The notes under the pieces were generated by a model. The model worked only from the letters and a program-made list of their open reading frames with translations. It ran no database searches and had not been told where the DNA came from. A stretch of 64,000 nt of DNA from Datisca glomerata (Eukaryota; Streptophyta; Magnoliopsida; Cucurbitales; Datiscaceae). This document shows, one piece after another, positions 1 to 12,689 of this stretch (position 1 is its first letter; each line of letters starts with the position of its first letter). The DNA lies in contig QANY01004715.1 of assembly GCA_003255025.1 (NCBI GenBank), positions 600,501 to 664,500 on the forward strand. The letters are read 5' to 3'. Both the position numbers and the translations under genes were made by a program.

Positions 1-1677
1 TATCTAATTAGTTACAAGAATAGAAAAGAATAATCGTAAATTAATTACATCATGCAATAGACGATTGCCTAGTCAATTCTGTCGAGGCATCAAGAGGAGA
101 ATGCTGACTTGGTTCGGGAACACAAGTGGCATAATATACTCTAACATTTAGCAATGTAGTTTTAAAAAATGATTTGTAACTAAATAAAAAGTAACTCTAA
201 AAAATAACGATTAATTATGTGATGTACTTATTAATATGACCAACATGCATATCTCACAATATATTACACATGCATAAATATCTAAATTCTTTGAAATGAC
301 AAATCCCGCTGGTCTTCATCAACAGTATATCACAATACATATAATGCCTAAATTCCTATAAAAAAATTAAAATAATCATTTTAATTTAAGGGAAAATGCA
401 TATGTACCAAATAAAAAAAGGTACAATCATATTGAAACAAAATTGCCTCAAATTAAATTATTCACGTTGCTAGATCAAATTAAATTATTGGAGAAAAGGG
501 TCGGCACCTATGGAACACCATATATTCAATAATCCTTCTTATAATTTAGTGCATGTGTAGGGAGGTCAGTTAATCACTTTAGGAAATATAATGATATGTT
601 CCACACCCTCAACTCCTCCAGTTCCACTCCTCTTCAACCTTTACATTTTCTTACATGACTAACTACACAAAACTTCAAATTACACATCAAGTTATCGAAG
701 AATTTGAAAAAAAAACCTATATTTAATCATAAATTCTCTCCCAACTAATTAATTTCTTGGTTATTGAACTATATTTAAGCTTACCTAGAGCCGAAATTGA
801 ATCTTAATGACACAAATTTCATGGGAAGTTAGGATAATTACAGGATTAAATGCAATAAAACTACACAAAATTACTAAAAAGGAAACAAAAACTTAACATA
901 AATAAACTACAGAGAAGCTATAATAATGCACTTCGTATAAAAGGAAAAGAGAAACATAGAAGTAGAGAGAATAGAGAGGACGCTCCACGTACATAAATAA
1001 TAATTAACTTAGAAATTGAATAATGATAATGTAATTAATCAATAAAAATGGTAACCCTTCATATATAATAATTAACTACAAGCTAACAGTATATAATCTC
1101 GAATAAATTTACCCTTAAATAACTTAGTACTTCCCCCTTCCTCTTAAAACTCTATGCTTCAAAGATGATATTTTCCTTCTTTTTTTTTTCCAAATCATCT
1201 TCTTATTTGAAAATGAAAAACATACCTTCGACATTATATCTCTCAACAAACTAATTGTAAGCTGACTAAAATCCGACATTACATCTCTCTCTAAACTAAA
1301 TGTAAGCTGACTAAAATCCATCGCTTCAATAAGATGAATTGGTAATTCACACAGATGGTGAAGTAGTCACACTCATATATTAGAGATACTAATGTCTAAT
1401 CTTAATTCTTAATCCTTCCTGGTAGAATTTGTAACTTTAATAAAAAAATCTAAGTCCATCACTCCACCTCATCACTTGCATGCTGCTATCTATGTTTCTC
1501 TTTTCATGAGAGAATTTCAAGTTGAATCCTCATTAACTCCATGATCACCACCCACAAGAACTCCATCAACTGCATGCAACCCACCAATTAGAATATTTAT
1601 GAATGATCGAATTATTCAAATTCCCAAAAAAGAAAGAGGGAAAGAAAAAGAACCCATCAATTTCTTCTCTGAAACCC
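1..1677. other. Intergenic sequence downstream of the ABI4 gene
   Basis: AT-rich sequence without a recognisable coding region, RNA gene or transposon end. It lies 3' of the minus-strand ABI4 gene, so its right edge (about 1450-1677) should contain that gene's 3' UTR and polyadenylation region. The only structure noticed is a short tandem duplication at 1229-1318. Confidence 0.6.
1229..1318. repeat. 45-bp tandem duplication
   Basis: Two adjacent imperfect copies, starting at 1229 and 1274, share CGACATTA at the left and GTAAGCTGACTAAAATC at the right. Being 45 bp, the repeat keeps reading frame and yields a short repetitive peptide on the minus strand, but nothing supports that as a gene. 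Confidence 0.7.
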
Positions 1678-2616
1678 TCAAAAATCAAACAAGAAAGAAT
1701 CACCATAATCCCAAATCGATGACAAATACTCCAATTCCTCATTTCCCGATTGCCAAACACCGGAAGAAACGGGTCCGGGTTGTTGCATCGGATCCAGATC
1801 CACTGGTGCAATTAGGGATTGAGAAGAGAGAGACAAGCTAGATCCAACTGACCCCACCAGGGAATTTATATCATTGTACAAACAATTCTGATGTAATTGA
1901 TTAACGGTTTGATGTAGCTGATGATGATGATTAGGGTTAGGGTTTAAGTACGAAGATGTGGGGTCACCATTTGTCTGCGATAGTTGGTACTGATTTCGCT
2001 GCTCTTGCACAACTTGATGATGTTGATGTTGTTGTTGTACTATCGTACTAGGGCAGAGTACGGAAGAAGAAGCCACAACTGTAGGGTAAGTACCGTAGGG
2101 AATATTATAACCGGTTGAAGGCGACTGAGAAGCGATGGATGAGAAGCCGAAGTTGAAGCCAGCTGGACGAGGAAGCAAAGGCCGGAGGGTTTGTGTGGAG
2201 GAAGAGGAGGAGGATGAGGAGGAGGTTCCACGGGTCGACGACTGAGAAGAGGAACCGGAGGGTTGGAGGTTGAGTTGAGCTTTGGAACCGTAGAGAATAA
2301 TAGCTGCACGGTCGTACGCGCGAGCGGCATCCTCAGCGGTGGCGAACGTGCCAAGCCACTTGCGCGTGCGCTTACGTGGCTCCCGGATCTCCGCCACCCA
2401 TTTTCCCCAGCTCCGCTGCCTTACACCACGGTACCTGAACTTGTTGTTGTCGGGTCCGCCTTTGCCTTTGGATTTCTTGTTAATAGTAGAGGTAGTGGTG
2501 GTGGTGGTTGTGGTTGTGGTTGAGGTTGTTTCAGAGGTTGAAGAAGAGATGGGGCTGTTTAGGGAAGTGGGGTTAATGTCTTGGGGAGGGTGAGAGGAAG
2601 GTGAGTGGTCATCCAT
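1678..2616 (-). CDS. ABI4: AP2/ERF transcription factor, ABSCISIC ACID INSENSITIVE 4 orthologue
   Basis: Single-exon gene encoding 312 residues. A Ser/Thr-rich N-terminus with a poly-Thr run (about 33-43) precedes the motif [11 protein letters not shown], then one AP2 DNA-binding domain (about 62-118) with [19 protein letters not shown] and [20 protein letters not shown] poly-Ser tract (132-140) leads into LRPLLPRP (144-151), followed by a Gln/His/Asn-rich middle and an acidic-aromatic C-terminus ending in [15 protein letters not shown]2-flanking KGKGGPDN and [12 protein letters not shown] are hallmarks of ABI4 rather than of ERFs or DREBs in general. ABI4 is known to act in the nucleus on CACCG-type (CE1-like) elements in ABA, sugar and plastid signalling during seed and seedling development. 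The first ATG fits the family N-terminus. The frame is intact and the gene is intronless, as in Arabidopsis. Confidence 0.95.
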   Translation of the reverse strand: MDDHSPSSHPPQDINPTSLNSPISSSTSETTSTTTTTTTTTTSTINKKSKGKGGPDNNKFRYRGVRQRSWGKWVAEIREPRKRTRKWLGTFATAEDAARAYDRAAIILYGSKAQLNLQPSGSSSQSSTRGTSSSSSSSSSTQTLRPLLPRPAGFNFGFSSIASQSPSTGYNIPYGTYPTVVASSSVLCPSTIVQQQHQHHQVVQEQRNQYQLSQTNGDPTSSYLNPNPNHHHQLHQTVNQLHQNCLYNDINSLVGSVGSSLSLSSQSLIAPVDLDPMQQPGPVSSGVWQSGNEELEYLSSIWDYGDSFLFDF

Positions 2617-2708
2617 AGAGAGAGAAACAGGGGAGAGAGAGGTTTTAAAAGAAACAGTGGGAAAGAAAGAGAGAGGGAGAGCTGGTGGGTGCAGTGGTGT
2701 TTGATTAG

Positions 2709-2742
<34 letters not shown>

Positions 2743-2820
2743 TTTTTGTGGTGGTTTGATCTGAATGTCACCTCTGTTAATGGTGGAAGAGGGCGGTGGG
2801 GTGTTTTTTATATACTTTAT
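2617..2820 (-). promoter_or_regulatory. ABI4 5' leader and core promoter
   Basis: On the minus strand a TATA box (TATATAAAA) lies at 2806-2814, about 190 bp upstream of the ATG. The CE1 core CACCG (ABI4's own known target motif) lies on the minus strand at 2794-2798. The leader contains a CT-rich tract that is the complement of a GA repeat. The transcription start is inferred, not seen. Confidence 0.6.
2711..2739. repeat. (GA)n microsatellite in the ABI4 5' leader
   Basis: Uninterrupted GA dinucleotide run on the plus strand, hence CT in the predicted ABI4 transcript. Such tracts are common in plant 5' UTRs and vary in length between individuals. Confidence 0.9.
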
Positions 2821-4233
2821 ACATTTTTTTTAATTAATGAAAATAATAACTTATTTATGAATTAGTCTGTCATAAAAAGAGATTACTGCATGGTGAAGAA
2901 GCAGAGTGGACAAATGCACATTGGCTTGAGATTCTCAAACCACTTTCTTGTTTTCTCTTTTTTTTTTTTTCCTTCTTATAAATTTGCAGTGTATTCTATG
3001 CTACTAGTTTGTAGTTGTAGGATTACTCACATTTTAGATTATGTTATGCAATATCTGAGATTTGGCATCAGTTATAAAGTAATACAAATAACTTAATTAT
3101 AAGGGGAAAACATTTCCCATGATGGTGTAACGGTGTGATTTTTGGTCAGGATTGTTGTCATTAGTGTGTTTTGAATATAACTTTTGATATTTACTTTTTA
3201 TGGTACAATTATATTTTCTTAAGAGCAGCAAACATGATTTTAGGCACTTATAATATAAAGTTCGTTTTTAATAGTAGTTATAATTTCTCAGTATTGGCCT
3301 ACAATAAAATATCTCTTCGGGCTGGTTGCACATACAAACCAGCACGCATTACTATTGTTATTATCTAAAAACACTTGGCCTTGACTAGTTATTTGTCATA
3401 AACATTTTGCATAATTTCCATGCTTTCCAAAGCATCATGTCAATTTTTTAACAAATGTTTTGTTTTTAATACGTGTTGGTGTTTTTGTTTGAAATTACTT
3501 TTTCGCGAAATACATATTTAAGTGCCTTTTATAAATATAATAAATATGTTTCATTGTATATAAGACAGCGTGCTTCAAAATACCATATAGATATATGAAT
3601 AACTTACATGATGAAACTCATTTTTTCTTTTCATGGAAATTGTTGAGAGCGAAATATGTAATTGTTTGACTTTCCAACTCTGACCTCAGAACGAGCACTA
3701 TAACTCTAAGATAAGTCCATCGAGAGTGGTGGAGCCTAACCAAAGAGCCTCCAACAATCAAGTTAGAATCTGATCGAACAAATATTAAGTAATTTGTTTT
3801 AGAAAGAAAAAAGTTATCTTCATTTTTTACTTGAATATGTATTTTTAGCGTTGTAACAGTAGGTAGTGGAACTTGGGTAAAATACATGAAAGACAATGGC
3901 CGACTATTTAATGCTATGATGCCAATTTATCGATCTTAAGATATATGTGTTTCTTACGAGTCATGATGTATATAGTGAATGATCAAATTATATATTTAAA
4001 AAATCATGTTACTAAACATCATCAGTAGGTTTAAACGGTGCATAAATTCAATCAACTTTATTAGAGTGAAAACACAAAATGTGTTTGCATCTTGTCACTT
4101 AAGTGGAGATCCGATCCGAGCTTTTCATTTTTTCTTTAGCTTACTTTAACGTTTATTGTCGAACTAAATCATATCTGACTTAACTAACGTGATCCATATC
4201 ATATGTGTTTCAACTTGTACAAACTGTTATATT

Positions 4234-4243
4234 GACACGTGTC
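4234..4243. promoter_or_regulatory. G-box/ABRE-type palindrome GACACGTGTC
   Basis: A perfect 10-bp palindrome with an ACGT core, the kind of site bound by bZIP (ABF/ABI5, HY5) and bHLH (PIF) factors. It is about 1.6 kb upstream of the ABI4 start codon. Function is inferred from the motif only. Confidence 0.4.
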
Positions 4244-6430
4244 AGTTTGTTGGTCAAAGAAGAATTTGTCCTATAACAAAATTAACTAATAATAGTTGTA
4301 AAAATTAATTGTTTTATTTAGACATTAATGAATAATTTAATTTAAGACAAGATGTGTTTAATATCAGTCAATATGGATTTCATGAGCTCGTTATCAAGCT
4401 CATAATTTTAATTTTTTTTATGGGGGATCATAATTTTCTTTCTGTAGCATAAATTTAATTCGTCGCTTACTACTTTACGCGTATGATGTTCTATATTTTT
4501 AAATCCCTATTAAACGCTCAATTCTGAATTGGACTAAAAAAATTATGGAAAAACTCTCAGAATTTTTCTTGACCAACCTGCTAAATTGATTTTTGAGCTC
4601 TCTCTGTGTTAATATATAAGCCAGAAGTCATTGATATATATCAGTCAGTAGTAACTAAGTAGATAGATATTTTTCCTTCTTTGGAAATAAGCATCTTCTT
4701 CGTACGCTTTCAACCATATTTTAATGGATTTCAAGAAGCTTTTGATTTCCTCGATAATAACTTAATTTTAACAACAGTACTCTTTAATTCAGTCCCGCCT
4801 ACAACTTTCTCTGACCAAATTACTCTTTCAGACATTTTCTGATCATTCATTTCTGATATTTTCTTCTTTCTGATCAATTAATTTCTCTGCCAGCCGCCTT
4901 ATATATTGGACCTATTCACGATACAACGTTTTGTTTACCATTCTTCACCGGTGGTATTTTTCACAAAATTTATTTCATAAATTACACGCCCGAAGTTTTC
5001 TTAGTGACACGACTAAGCCAAACTACATCGTTTTACCTTAAGAAAAACTTGGCAGGTACGAAAGGGAGCAACTCCATAGTCCCTAGGATATAACGTCATA
5101 TGAAGTTTTATTCGTTTACTTGCTATTTGACGTTTTTAATTATTTACAAAATTTATTTTTCTAAAGAAATGTTGTCTAGGTTAATTACGTACATGCTCAT
5201 GAAGTAAATTGCATACTGGATTGATCATGAATTGCTCTACTACACATATAGTTAGGTTACTACAACACTACTCAAGAAATGAGTCGTGTTTGGATATCAG
5301 TTCAGTTTTGATCAATCGTTAGATCATTATTCTTATAGAATATGATCTAAATCAAGTCCGACCCTATGAAATTTTCGGAGTAGGTGCAATCTCTGGCCTT
5401 ACAAACTGTCAAATTGGCATTCGCATGCAAGCTGAGAATACGCCACGTAGCAACGAAACAAAAGGGCTGTGGAGCACGTTACTATATTTAGCTATCCATA
5501 AGATGAAAAGCAACCCATATCGTTAGTCAGTCGAAAAAGCATAAACTTTTACTTTTAGGCTCCGCATCTCTCTCCCTTGTATCAATCATGTTAGCCGCTA
5601 ACCGAACCTAAGTTCCTTTAATAAGACAAGTCTAGAATGATTATGTTAATTGTATTGATATTAATTAAGTAATTAGCAATTGAATTTTGATGATAAATAT
5701 TATTAACTTATTTGATTTGATATGATATTACATAGAATAATTTATGACAGATTATAATCGTGTGGCAGGTATTTTTATCAATCAAAGATGATAATGAGAA
5801 AAATAATTACAAACTGTCAATTGTGTGGCAGGTTTACGTAGGGCAAAGTTTAGTTTTTGGGAGGTGATAATTGAGATTTCACTCTACATAGCCGTATAGG
5901 AGATTTTCAGCTCATATGGCTCCACTATTAATTTTTTCGAAGTCATTGGATAATTTTCCTCGTTCGAGGATTTTCTCTCTTCTTCCATTCCATCCCAAAT
6001 AGTGTTGACATCAATCGATCAATCACATGTTCATTCATTAAGAATCTAAACTCTTTTTCGCCATTTTTGTTTACTTATTTTTTAAAATTATTTTTGCTTG
6101 CTTTTTTATTCTTATTTTCTCATTTTTTTAATTGGATATGGTAAATCTCTATAAGATAATTTTTGAAGTAATTCAATTGACTTCTCTAGATTGTGTTTGC
6201 ATCGGTAATTCTAGACTCTTTTGTTTTCGAGTTAGTTCAATAATTCAATTGTCTCATGAGAAGGTAAATTAGGTTACTCGCAAATTTAGATTGCTCTCAA
6301 AATTAAAATTACTCTTAACAAACAAGACAACTAATTTATCAAATGATTTTCATCCATGATTGAAAGTGTGGATAGCGGCTATCAAACGTGGACTAAGGTC
6401 AAATGAAATCGTTAAATCAAAAGTAACGGT

Positions 6431-6487
6431 CTATATTGACTTTTTTTAACTAGTCTATATTGACTTTTTTTAACTAGTCTATATTGA
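6431..6487. repeat. 24-bp tandem repeat, about 2.4 copies
   Basis: GTCTATATTGAC followed by TTTTTTTAACTA is repeated head to tail, and a third partial copy starts the unit again. It looks like replication slippage. Confidence 0.75.
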
Positions 6488-7164
6488 ATTATTATGGATG
6501 AAAACAAAATTATTGACTGATCTGTCTGGTCGTTATTTTTTTTATATCAAACATATTGTCTCTCGCTTGATCGAAATGTATATAACTCTTTACTTTTAGG
6601 CTTGGCGCATAATTCTCCCTCTTATCAATCTTGATATGTAATAAATTTAATTGTTTGAAACATGTATAAAATGTACGTGATAAAATAAATGAGAGTGATC
6701 GATTGAGTTTCTCTCGTGTCTTACGTCGAAATGTTAACCAATTATTTAAAAAAATAGTATTGAAATAAAATCCTCAAATAATCTAATCCACATACTATGG
6801 TATGTGGATTCTAAATTTCAAATCTTAAAATATCATCTAAATAGAAATCAAGAACTAAACAAAAATTCCGAAAATTATAAACATACATCGAAATCCAATT
6901 TATATTCATACTTATTCTTAAGCTATATCTACACCATGAAAGTAATGAAAATCATGGACGCAACATTTTAAAATTATGACACTCGTGTATAATTTAAACC
7001 TATTGACATAATAATAGTCGTGACTCATGATAATTAATTAATGAAATATAATAAAGTAATAATAGGTGATATTAATTTATATGTAAGAAAATTGCATGAA
7101 GAGGTAACGTGTCTGCGGGTAAGAACCAAAGAAAAAGCAGTAACAATGGCTTGAACTCGGATAC

Positions 7165-7233
7165 TGTACGTGGCAGATTTCTCCCAGGGATATTAAGCAG
7201 CTGCCAGCATGGTGAATGAAAGAAGGAAAATAC
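7165..7233 (+). repeat. Truncated 5' LTR of the Tat element
   Basis: These about 69 bp align with the first about 65 bp of the 3' LTR at 14984. They share ATTTCTCC/T, AGGGATATTAA, CTGCCAGCATGG and GAAAGAAGGAAAATA. The sequence then passes directly into gag, so the rest of the LTR, the primer-binding site, the leader and the start of gag are missing. Confidence 0.8.
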
Positions 7234-8090
7234 AAATCTCTCACTAAAATGCCTCTAACTCAGGAGATCCTATCAACACCAATTCCCAAGAAATATGTGC
7301 CCCCAAAGTTTAAATACTATACTAAGAAAATGGATCTCGTAGAACAGCTAAGGAGATTCAGGAAGATGATGGCTCTATATCAACACGAAGATGCGCTCAT
7401 GTGCACGATGTTTCCGACGAGCCTCAACGGCAATGCACTAAAGTGATACCATTCTTTCCCTTATTCTTTAATTATTGACTTTACTTCTATGTCTTCTGTC
7501 TTTTTGAAACAGTATGCGACGTATCGTACCGTTACCGAAGACTCAGAGTACCTCTTCATGATCTCCATGAAAAAGGAGAACCGTTACGAGAATATACTCA
7601 GAGATTTAAAGATTAAATGGAGAAAGTTGAGAACTGTGACGATCATGAAGCTCGACTGACATTCAGAAGACGACTTGACCCCCATTCTTCATTATTTAAG
7701 GACCTCTCCAAGAAAAAGCCGTTGACTATGATGAAGGTGTTCTTCGAAACAGTTAGCGGCAATATCCAGCTCAACTACTAAGTGGAAAGGCAAAGCTTCT
7801 GAAGGAAAGGGAAAACGGGATGAAAGTGGATTTGAAAGAAAATCAAGAGGATCAGAGTTGTATCAGAGAAAAGAAAAGACATACACGCCGATTACCATTC
7901 AAGTGAATCAAATCTTATGGACCATAAAGGATGAACCATGGACTAAAGAGACTGCCGCCAATGAGAAATGAGCCAGCCAAGAAAGACAATAACAAGTTCT
8001 GCTCATTTCATAAGAGCTATGGACATATGACAAAAGTCTGTTATCAACTGAAGAACTCATCACAAAGGTCACCTCCGTAAGTTTGTTGCC
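7234..8090 (+). pseudogene. Tat gag remnant
   Basis: Broken reading frames match the gag of the element at 62264-63477. An N-terminal segment reads PIPKKYVPPKFKYY, then ALYQHEDALMCTMFPTSL, and a CCHC-like zinc knuckle reads FCSFHKSYGHMTKVC near 7995-8040. The first part of gag is absent because the 5' LTR is fused to its middle, and several stops and frameshifts follow. Gag would be the capsid/nucleocapsid protein packaging element RNA. Confidence 0.75.
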
Positions 8091-8279
8091 AAATCAGATA
8101 AAAACAGATGGAAGGAAACAAAGAACCATAGAAAGCAGAAGAACTATTGTGGATAATGGATACATAATAGCACTGACAGAACATGAAGGTACAAGTAGAA
8201 AAGAGATGAAGTGGTATTGTAAAAAGATAGCACCAACAGGGGAAGAAAGAGAAAATCACTCAGAGGAGGCTTTGATTAC

Positions 8280-10150
8280 CTTTAACGGCAAGGAAGACAT
8301 ATACATTTCAGAAAGTCACAATGACGCTCTAGTAATATCCATTTAAGTTGGGAACTACTTATTGAGGAGAGTGTTGGTAGATAAAGGAGCACTCCAACCG
8401 TCCTCTACCGAATTACCATGGACAATGGGGATCGAAGCAGCAAAGTTGCAGAATCTGGGGCAACCAGTGGTTGGATTCAACTGATAAGGGACCTACACTG
8501 AGGGAACACTTTATCTCCCCGTGTTGGCTGAGCCTTTCAACCATTGAACAACGTTTGCAGTCATTGACACGCCCACTTCGTACACGCAATACTAGGAATG
8601 GTTTAAATCCACAAGACCAATGCAGTTTCATCGACCTACCATCATACACTGAAGTATCCAACACATGATGGAATAAAGGTGATCAAAGGAGACCAAGCAA
8701 TGACATGATGTTGCACAGTAACCGCACTCGATACTGCTAGGAAGGCAGCTGGGAAGAAACTAGAAAGTAAAAAACAATAGCAATTAAAAGACACTAGATT
8801 AGTTCTCTCAAGATGAGGCTCCGAGATACGAAGCGACAGAAGAACTATCATCAGAAAAATGGGAAATGTTAATTGATTTTCTAAGAAGAAATGAAGATAT
8901 GTCCGTGGAAACCCTAACAGATATGGTCAAAATTAACGAAGAATTAATATGTCATCGACTAAACATAGATCTGAAAGTCAAACCCGTGAAACAAAAAGGT
9001 GGGTCTTTGCTCTAGAAAGAAAGAAGGAGATCAAGTAAGAAGTTGATCGATTAACCAAAGCAGGGTTCATCAAGGAGGTTATGTATCCGAAATGGCTATC
9101 CAATGAGATACTGGTGAAGAAGAAAAATGAAAGCATGCCCCATAGATGATTATCCGCTCCTCAGAATTAATCAGATGATTGACGTGAAGGCAGGGCATGA
9201 ACTGTTGAGTTTCATGTATGCATTTTTAGAATACAATCAAGCTAAGATTTACGCACTGGATCAACAGAAGACCTTCTTCATAACTGATCAAGGTATTTGT
9301 TGTTATAAAGTAATGCCTTTTGGATTAAAAAATGCAGGGGCAACGTACCAGCGATTGGTGAATAACATATTCAAGAATCAAATTGGGCGAACAATGGAGG
9401 TGTATGTCGACGATACAATGGTCAAGTCTGTCGACCGCCAATATCATGTAAAACATTTAGAGAAAGCTTTCTCAGAATTGAGAAAGCTCAATATGAAGCT
9501 CAATCTAAAAAAGTGCACTTTTGGAGTCAAAGCAGGAAAATTCCTCGGACATATGGTTTGTCATAGAGGAATAGAGGTCAATCTTGACCACATCAAAGCA
9601 ATTCTAGATATGAAGACTCCAACCACGTTAGCGTCTTTTAGAAGATTCTTGGTGAAGTCAATTAACAAATGCAAACCTTTCTTCGTTAAAGTTAGAAAAA
9701 ATTCGACCCGAAGATGGAACGTAGACTGCAAAGCGGCCTTCAGAGTTGTCAAGGACTACTTAGCCTCACCACCGATACTCACAAAACCAGACCCATGAGA
9801 CAAGTTGTATCTATACTTGTCAATTTGAGAAATGGCCATTAGTGCAAAACTGGTTAGAGAAGAGGGGAAATCATAAAAGTCAGTTTACTTCATCAGTAAA
9901 AGCTTAGCGGACACAAGGATTAGATACAAGAAAATTGAATAAATAATTTTGGCATTGGTAGTTGCATCACGAAAACTGAAGCCGTATTTTCAAGCACATA
10001 CCATAGTAGTGCCAACGGAGTACCCAATCTGAAGCATTTTACATTCACCAAATTTGATGGGCAGATTAGTAAAATGGGCAGTAGAGCTGGGATAATGTAA
10101 GATAAGTTATGTCCCAAGAAACGCCGTGAAGTCTCAAGTACTCACAGATT
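8280..10150 (+). pseudogene. Tat protease and reverse transcriptase remnant
   Basis: Near 8310-8400 the sequence HNDALVIS...VLVDKGA corresponds to the protease region, with the expected D-S/T-G active site altered to DKGA. The reverse transcriptase core is clearest at 9127-9798. It includes VMPFGLKNAGATYQRLVN, the catalytic YVDD box (about 9400-9412) and KCTFGVKAGKFLGHMV. RT copies element RNA into DNA. Stops before 9127 and after 9798 break the polyprotein. Confidence 0.85.
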
Positions 10151-10199
10151 TCATCTTGGAATTCACAGTATGACAAAATGACAAATTCAAAGAAGCTGA

Positions 10200-11695
10200 T
10201 CTGTTAAAAGATGAATGGGAACTCTTTGTCGACGGAGCTTCTAATCAGAAATGACCAGGTGCATGAGTCATTCTACGAACTCTCAATGGAGAAATTATTG
10301 AACAATCGATATCATTTGGCTTCAATACTACAAACAACAAAGTGAAATACGAAGCATTGATTGCAGGAATCCGTCTTGCACTAGAACTTAGGGTAAGAAG
10401 GTTAAACATTTATTGTGATACACAATTAATGGCAAACCATTTTGCAGGAATTTATGCCGCAAAAGGATGAAGTATCTCCAATGTGCAAAAAGAGCTATAG
10501 TATAAAGAAAATCCCGAGAGGAGAAAACTCACATGCAGGCGCCTTAACGAGATTGGGGTCATCCATCAACCACCTGGTAAAAAGAAATATACTAGTCGAA
10601 TTCTTGGATACTCCAAGTTTCAAAAAAATAGGCAACATTTTGTTATACAGAGCTCGTAGAGCCAAGTTGAATGAAACTCATAGTCCAATATCTTGAAAAT
10701 GGAAGACTCCCCGAAGACAGATTAGAACCCAAAAACTAACCACGAAAGCAACCAGGTACACCATAATAAATGATAAACTTTATAGAAGATCATTTTCATG
10801 TCCTGCCTAAAGTGCCAAAATCCAGCTGAAGCAAGATACGTTATGGCGGAAATTAACAAAGGAATTTGAACAATTTGAACAAAGGTTATTACTGGCAAAA
10901 AATCCAAGCGGGCATAAAACAATATGCAACGAAGCGCGACAAGTGTCAAAGATTCACTCTCATCCCCAAAATGGCTCCGGAATCACTGCGGACTTTAATC
11001 AGTCTGTGACCCCATATGCAATGAGGACTTGATATAGTTGGTCCGTTGCAGATGGCTCTGGCACAAAAGAAGTTCTTATTAGTTGCAACATATTACTTTA
11101 CTAAATGGATAGAAACGACTCCACTGGTAAGAATACGCGAGGAGGGGGTTAAAAGTTTATTGTGGAAAGACATTATATGCTGATATGGAATTCCAAGAAT
11201 AATTATCTCAGATAATGGAACACAAATCACGGGAAAGATGATCAAAGATTTTTGTGATGGACTAAGGATTAAGACTCTTCATTCAACTCCATATTACCTG
11301 CAGGAAAATGGACTGGCAGAAAGATCCAACTGAACCATTCTCGAAGGGCTGATGAAGAGGCTGGAACCGGAAAAAGGTAAATGGGTTGAAGAATTGCCTT
11401 CAGTCCTCTAGGCCTATCTCACAACTCCTCGAGAATCAACTCGACAAACCCCGTTTGTTTTAGCATTCGGAACTGAAGCAGTTATCCCGCCTGAAATTGG
11501 ATGTCGGGCTACAACATCTGAAATCAGCCAAGAAGAAAACTCCCAACTACTGGAGAAGCAACTAGATTTACTAGAGGAAAGAAGAGAATCGATTGTGATC
11601 AGATTAGGCAACTACAATAAAAAAGACGATCTCCCCAAATCCTTGAATGCTTTACATTTGAGAAAGTATTATGTATAACCTGAATTGTTGATTAT
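10200..11695 (+). pseudogene. Tat RNase H and integrase remnant
   Basis: RNase H begins near 10210 with ELFVDGAS and continues to YCDTQLMANHF. The integrase core runs from about 11020 (GLDIVGPLQMALAQKKFLL) through IISDNGTQITG to ENGLAERSN, giving the D-D-E catalytic positions. The C-terminal motif NALHLRKYY lies at about 11645-11675. In-frame stops occur in both domains. A segment before the C-terminal motif is short compared with other Tat elements, probably an internal deletion. Confidence 0.8.
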
Positions 11696-11859
11696 CTTAA
11701 TAAAAGCATCAATACTCTGTGATTTTTTCCCGTTAAAGGGATTTCCACGTAAAAATTATGTCTCATACTGTGATTATTTATCATGACAAACACAAAGCCG
11801 TGAAAGCAAAAAAGAAGGCAAAAAAGGTTAAGAGTGCTCTAAATGGCTGCTTAGATGCC

Positions 11860-12480
11860 AAGGTAATGAAGAGTCTAAGCAATACTTAGATTGAAAAAAT
11901 GACAAAAAAATATAAGTGTGCCAAACTACCGCTTAAATGTAAAAAAAAAGAAGACGGGAAGAGTCTAAGCAGCACTTAGACTGAAAAAAGGTAAAAAAAA
12001 ATCTAAGTGTGCTAAGCGACCGCTTAAATGCCAAAGTAAAGAAGAGTCTAACCAGCACTTAGACTGAAACAAAGAAAAAAAATCTAAGTGTGCCTAGCGG
12101 CCGCTTAGATGCCAAAGTAATGAAGAGTCTAAGCAACACTTAAACTGAAACAAAGATAAAAAAAATCTAAGTGTGCCAAGTGGCTGTTTAGATGCCAAAG
12201 TAATGAAGAGTCTAAGCAGCACTTAGACTGAGACAAAATGGCAAAAAATCTAAGTGAGCCTAGCGGCCGCTTAGATGCCAAAGCAAAAAAAAGAGTTAAA
12301 GTAGTGCTTAGATAGAAGAAGACGGGAAATGTAAGTGCCCTAAGCGGCCACATAGACACTAAATCGATGAAGAAAATCAAAACAACATAAAAGCATGAAG
12401 AAAGGAGACTGAGTGTTCCAAGCGACGCTTAGATAGTTAGTAAAGAAAAATTCTCTAAGTGTTCCAAGCGGCGCTTAGAT
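11860..12480. repeat. Tandem array of about 81-90-bp palindromic units in the Tat 3' region
   Basis: Units begin with GAAGAGTCTAAGC at about 11868, 11958, 12041, 12122 and 12205, then decay to about 12480. Each holds two inverted repeats: TCTAAGCAGCACTTAGA, and CTAAGTGTGCC followed by AGCGGCCGCTTAG. The A-rich spacers vary in length. Arrays in the region between integrase and the 3' LTR are known from Tat/Ogre elements and can seed satellite DNA. Confidence 0.85.
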
Positions 12481-12689
12481 AAAAATCCCAAGAGTTGAAG
12501 CGACGATGAAGCATGATAAAAGACTGTGTCAAATTATACACAGAAATGAAATTAACCAAGTTAAAAAAATTCTAAGGCAAAGTACTCAAAGTGGGAAAAA
12601 TGTAGCTTTTCATTCATTTAAAAAAAGAAAATAAAAAAATACATGGAAAGAAAAAATAAAAAGTACATTGCAGAAAAAAGGGAAAGGAT

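Larger units (their letters stand above)
2830..7159. other. Long intergenic region upstream of ABI4
   Basis: About 4.3 kb of AT-rich sequence with no recognisable coding region or transposon terminus. It is upstream of the minus-strand ABI4 gene. Notable sites are a perfect 10-bp G-box palindrome at 4234-4243, a CACCGGTG palindrome at 4946-4953 and a 24-bp repeat at 6431-6487. Confidence 0.55.
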
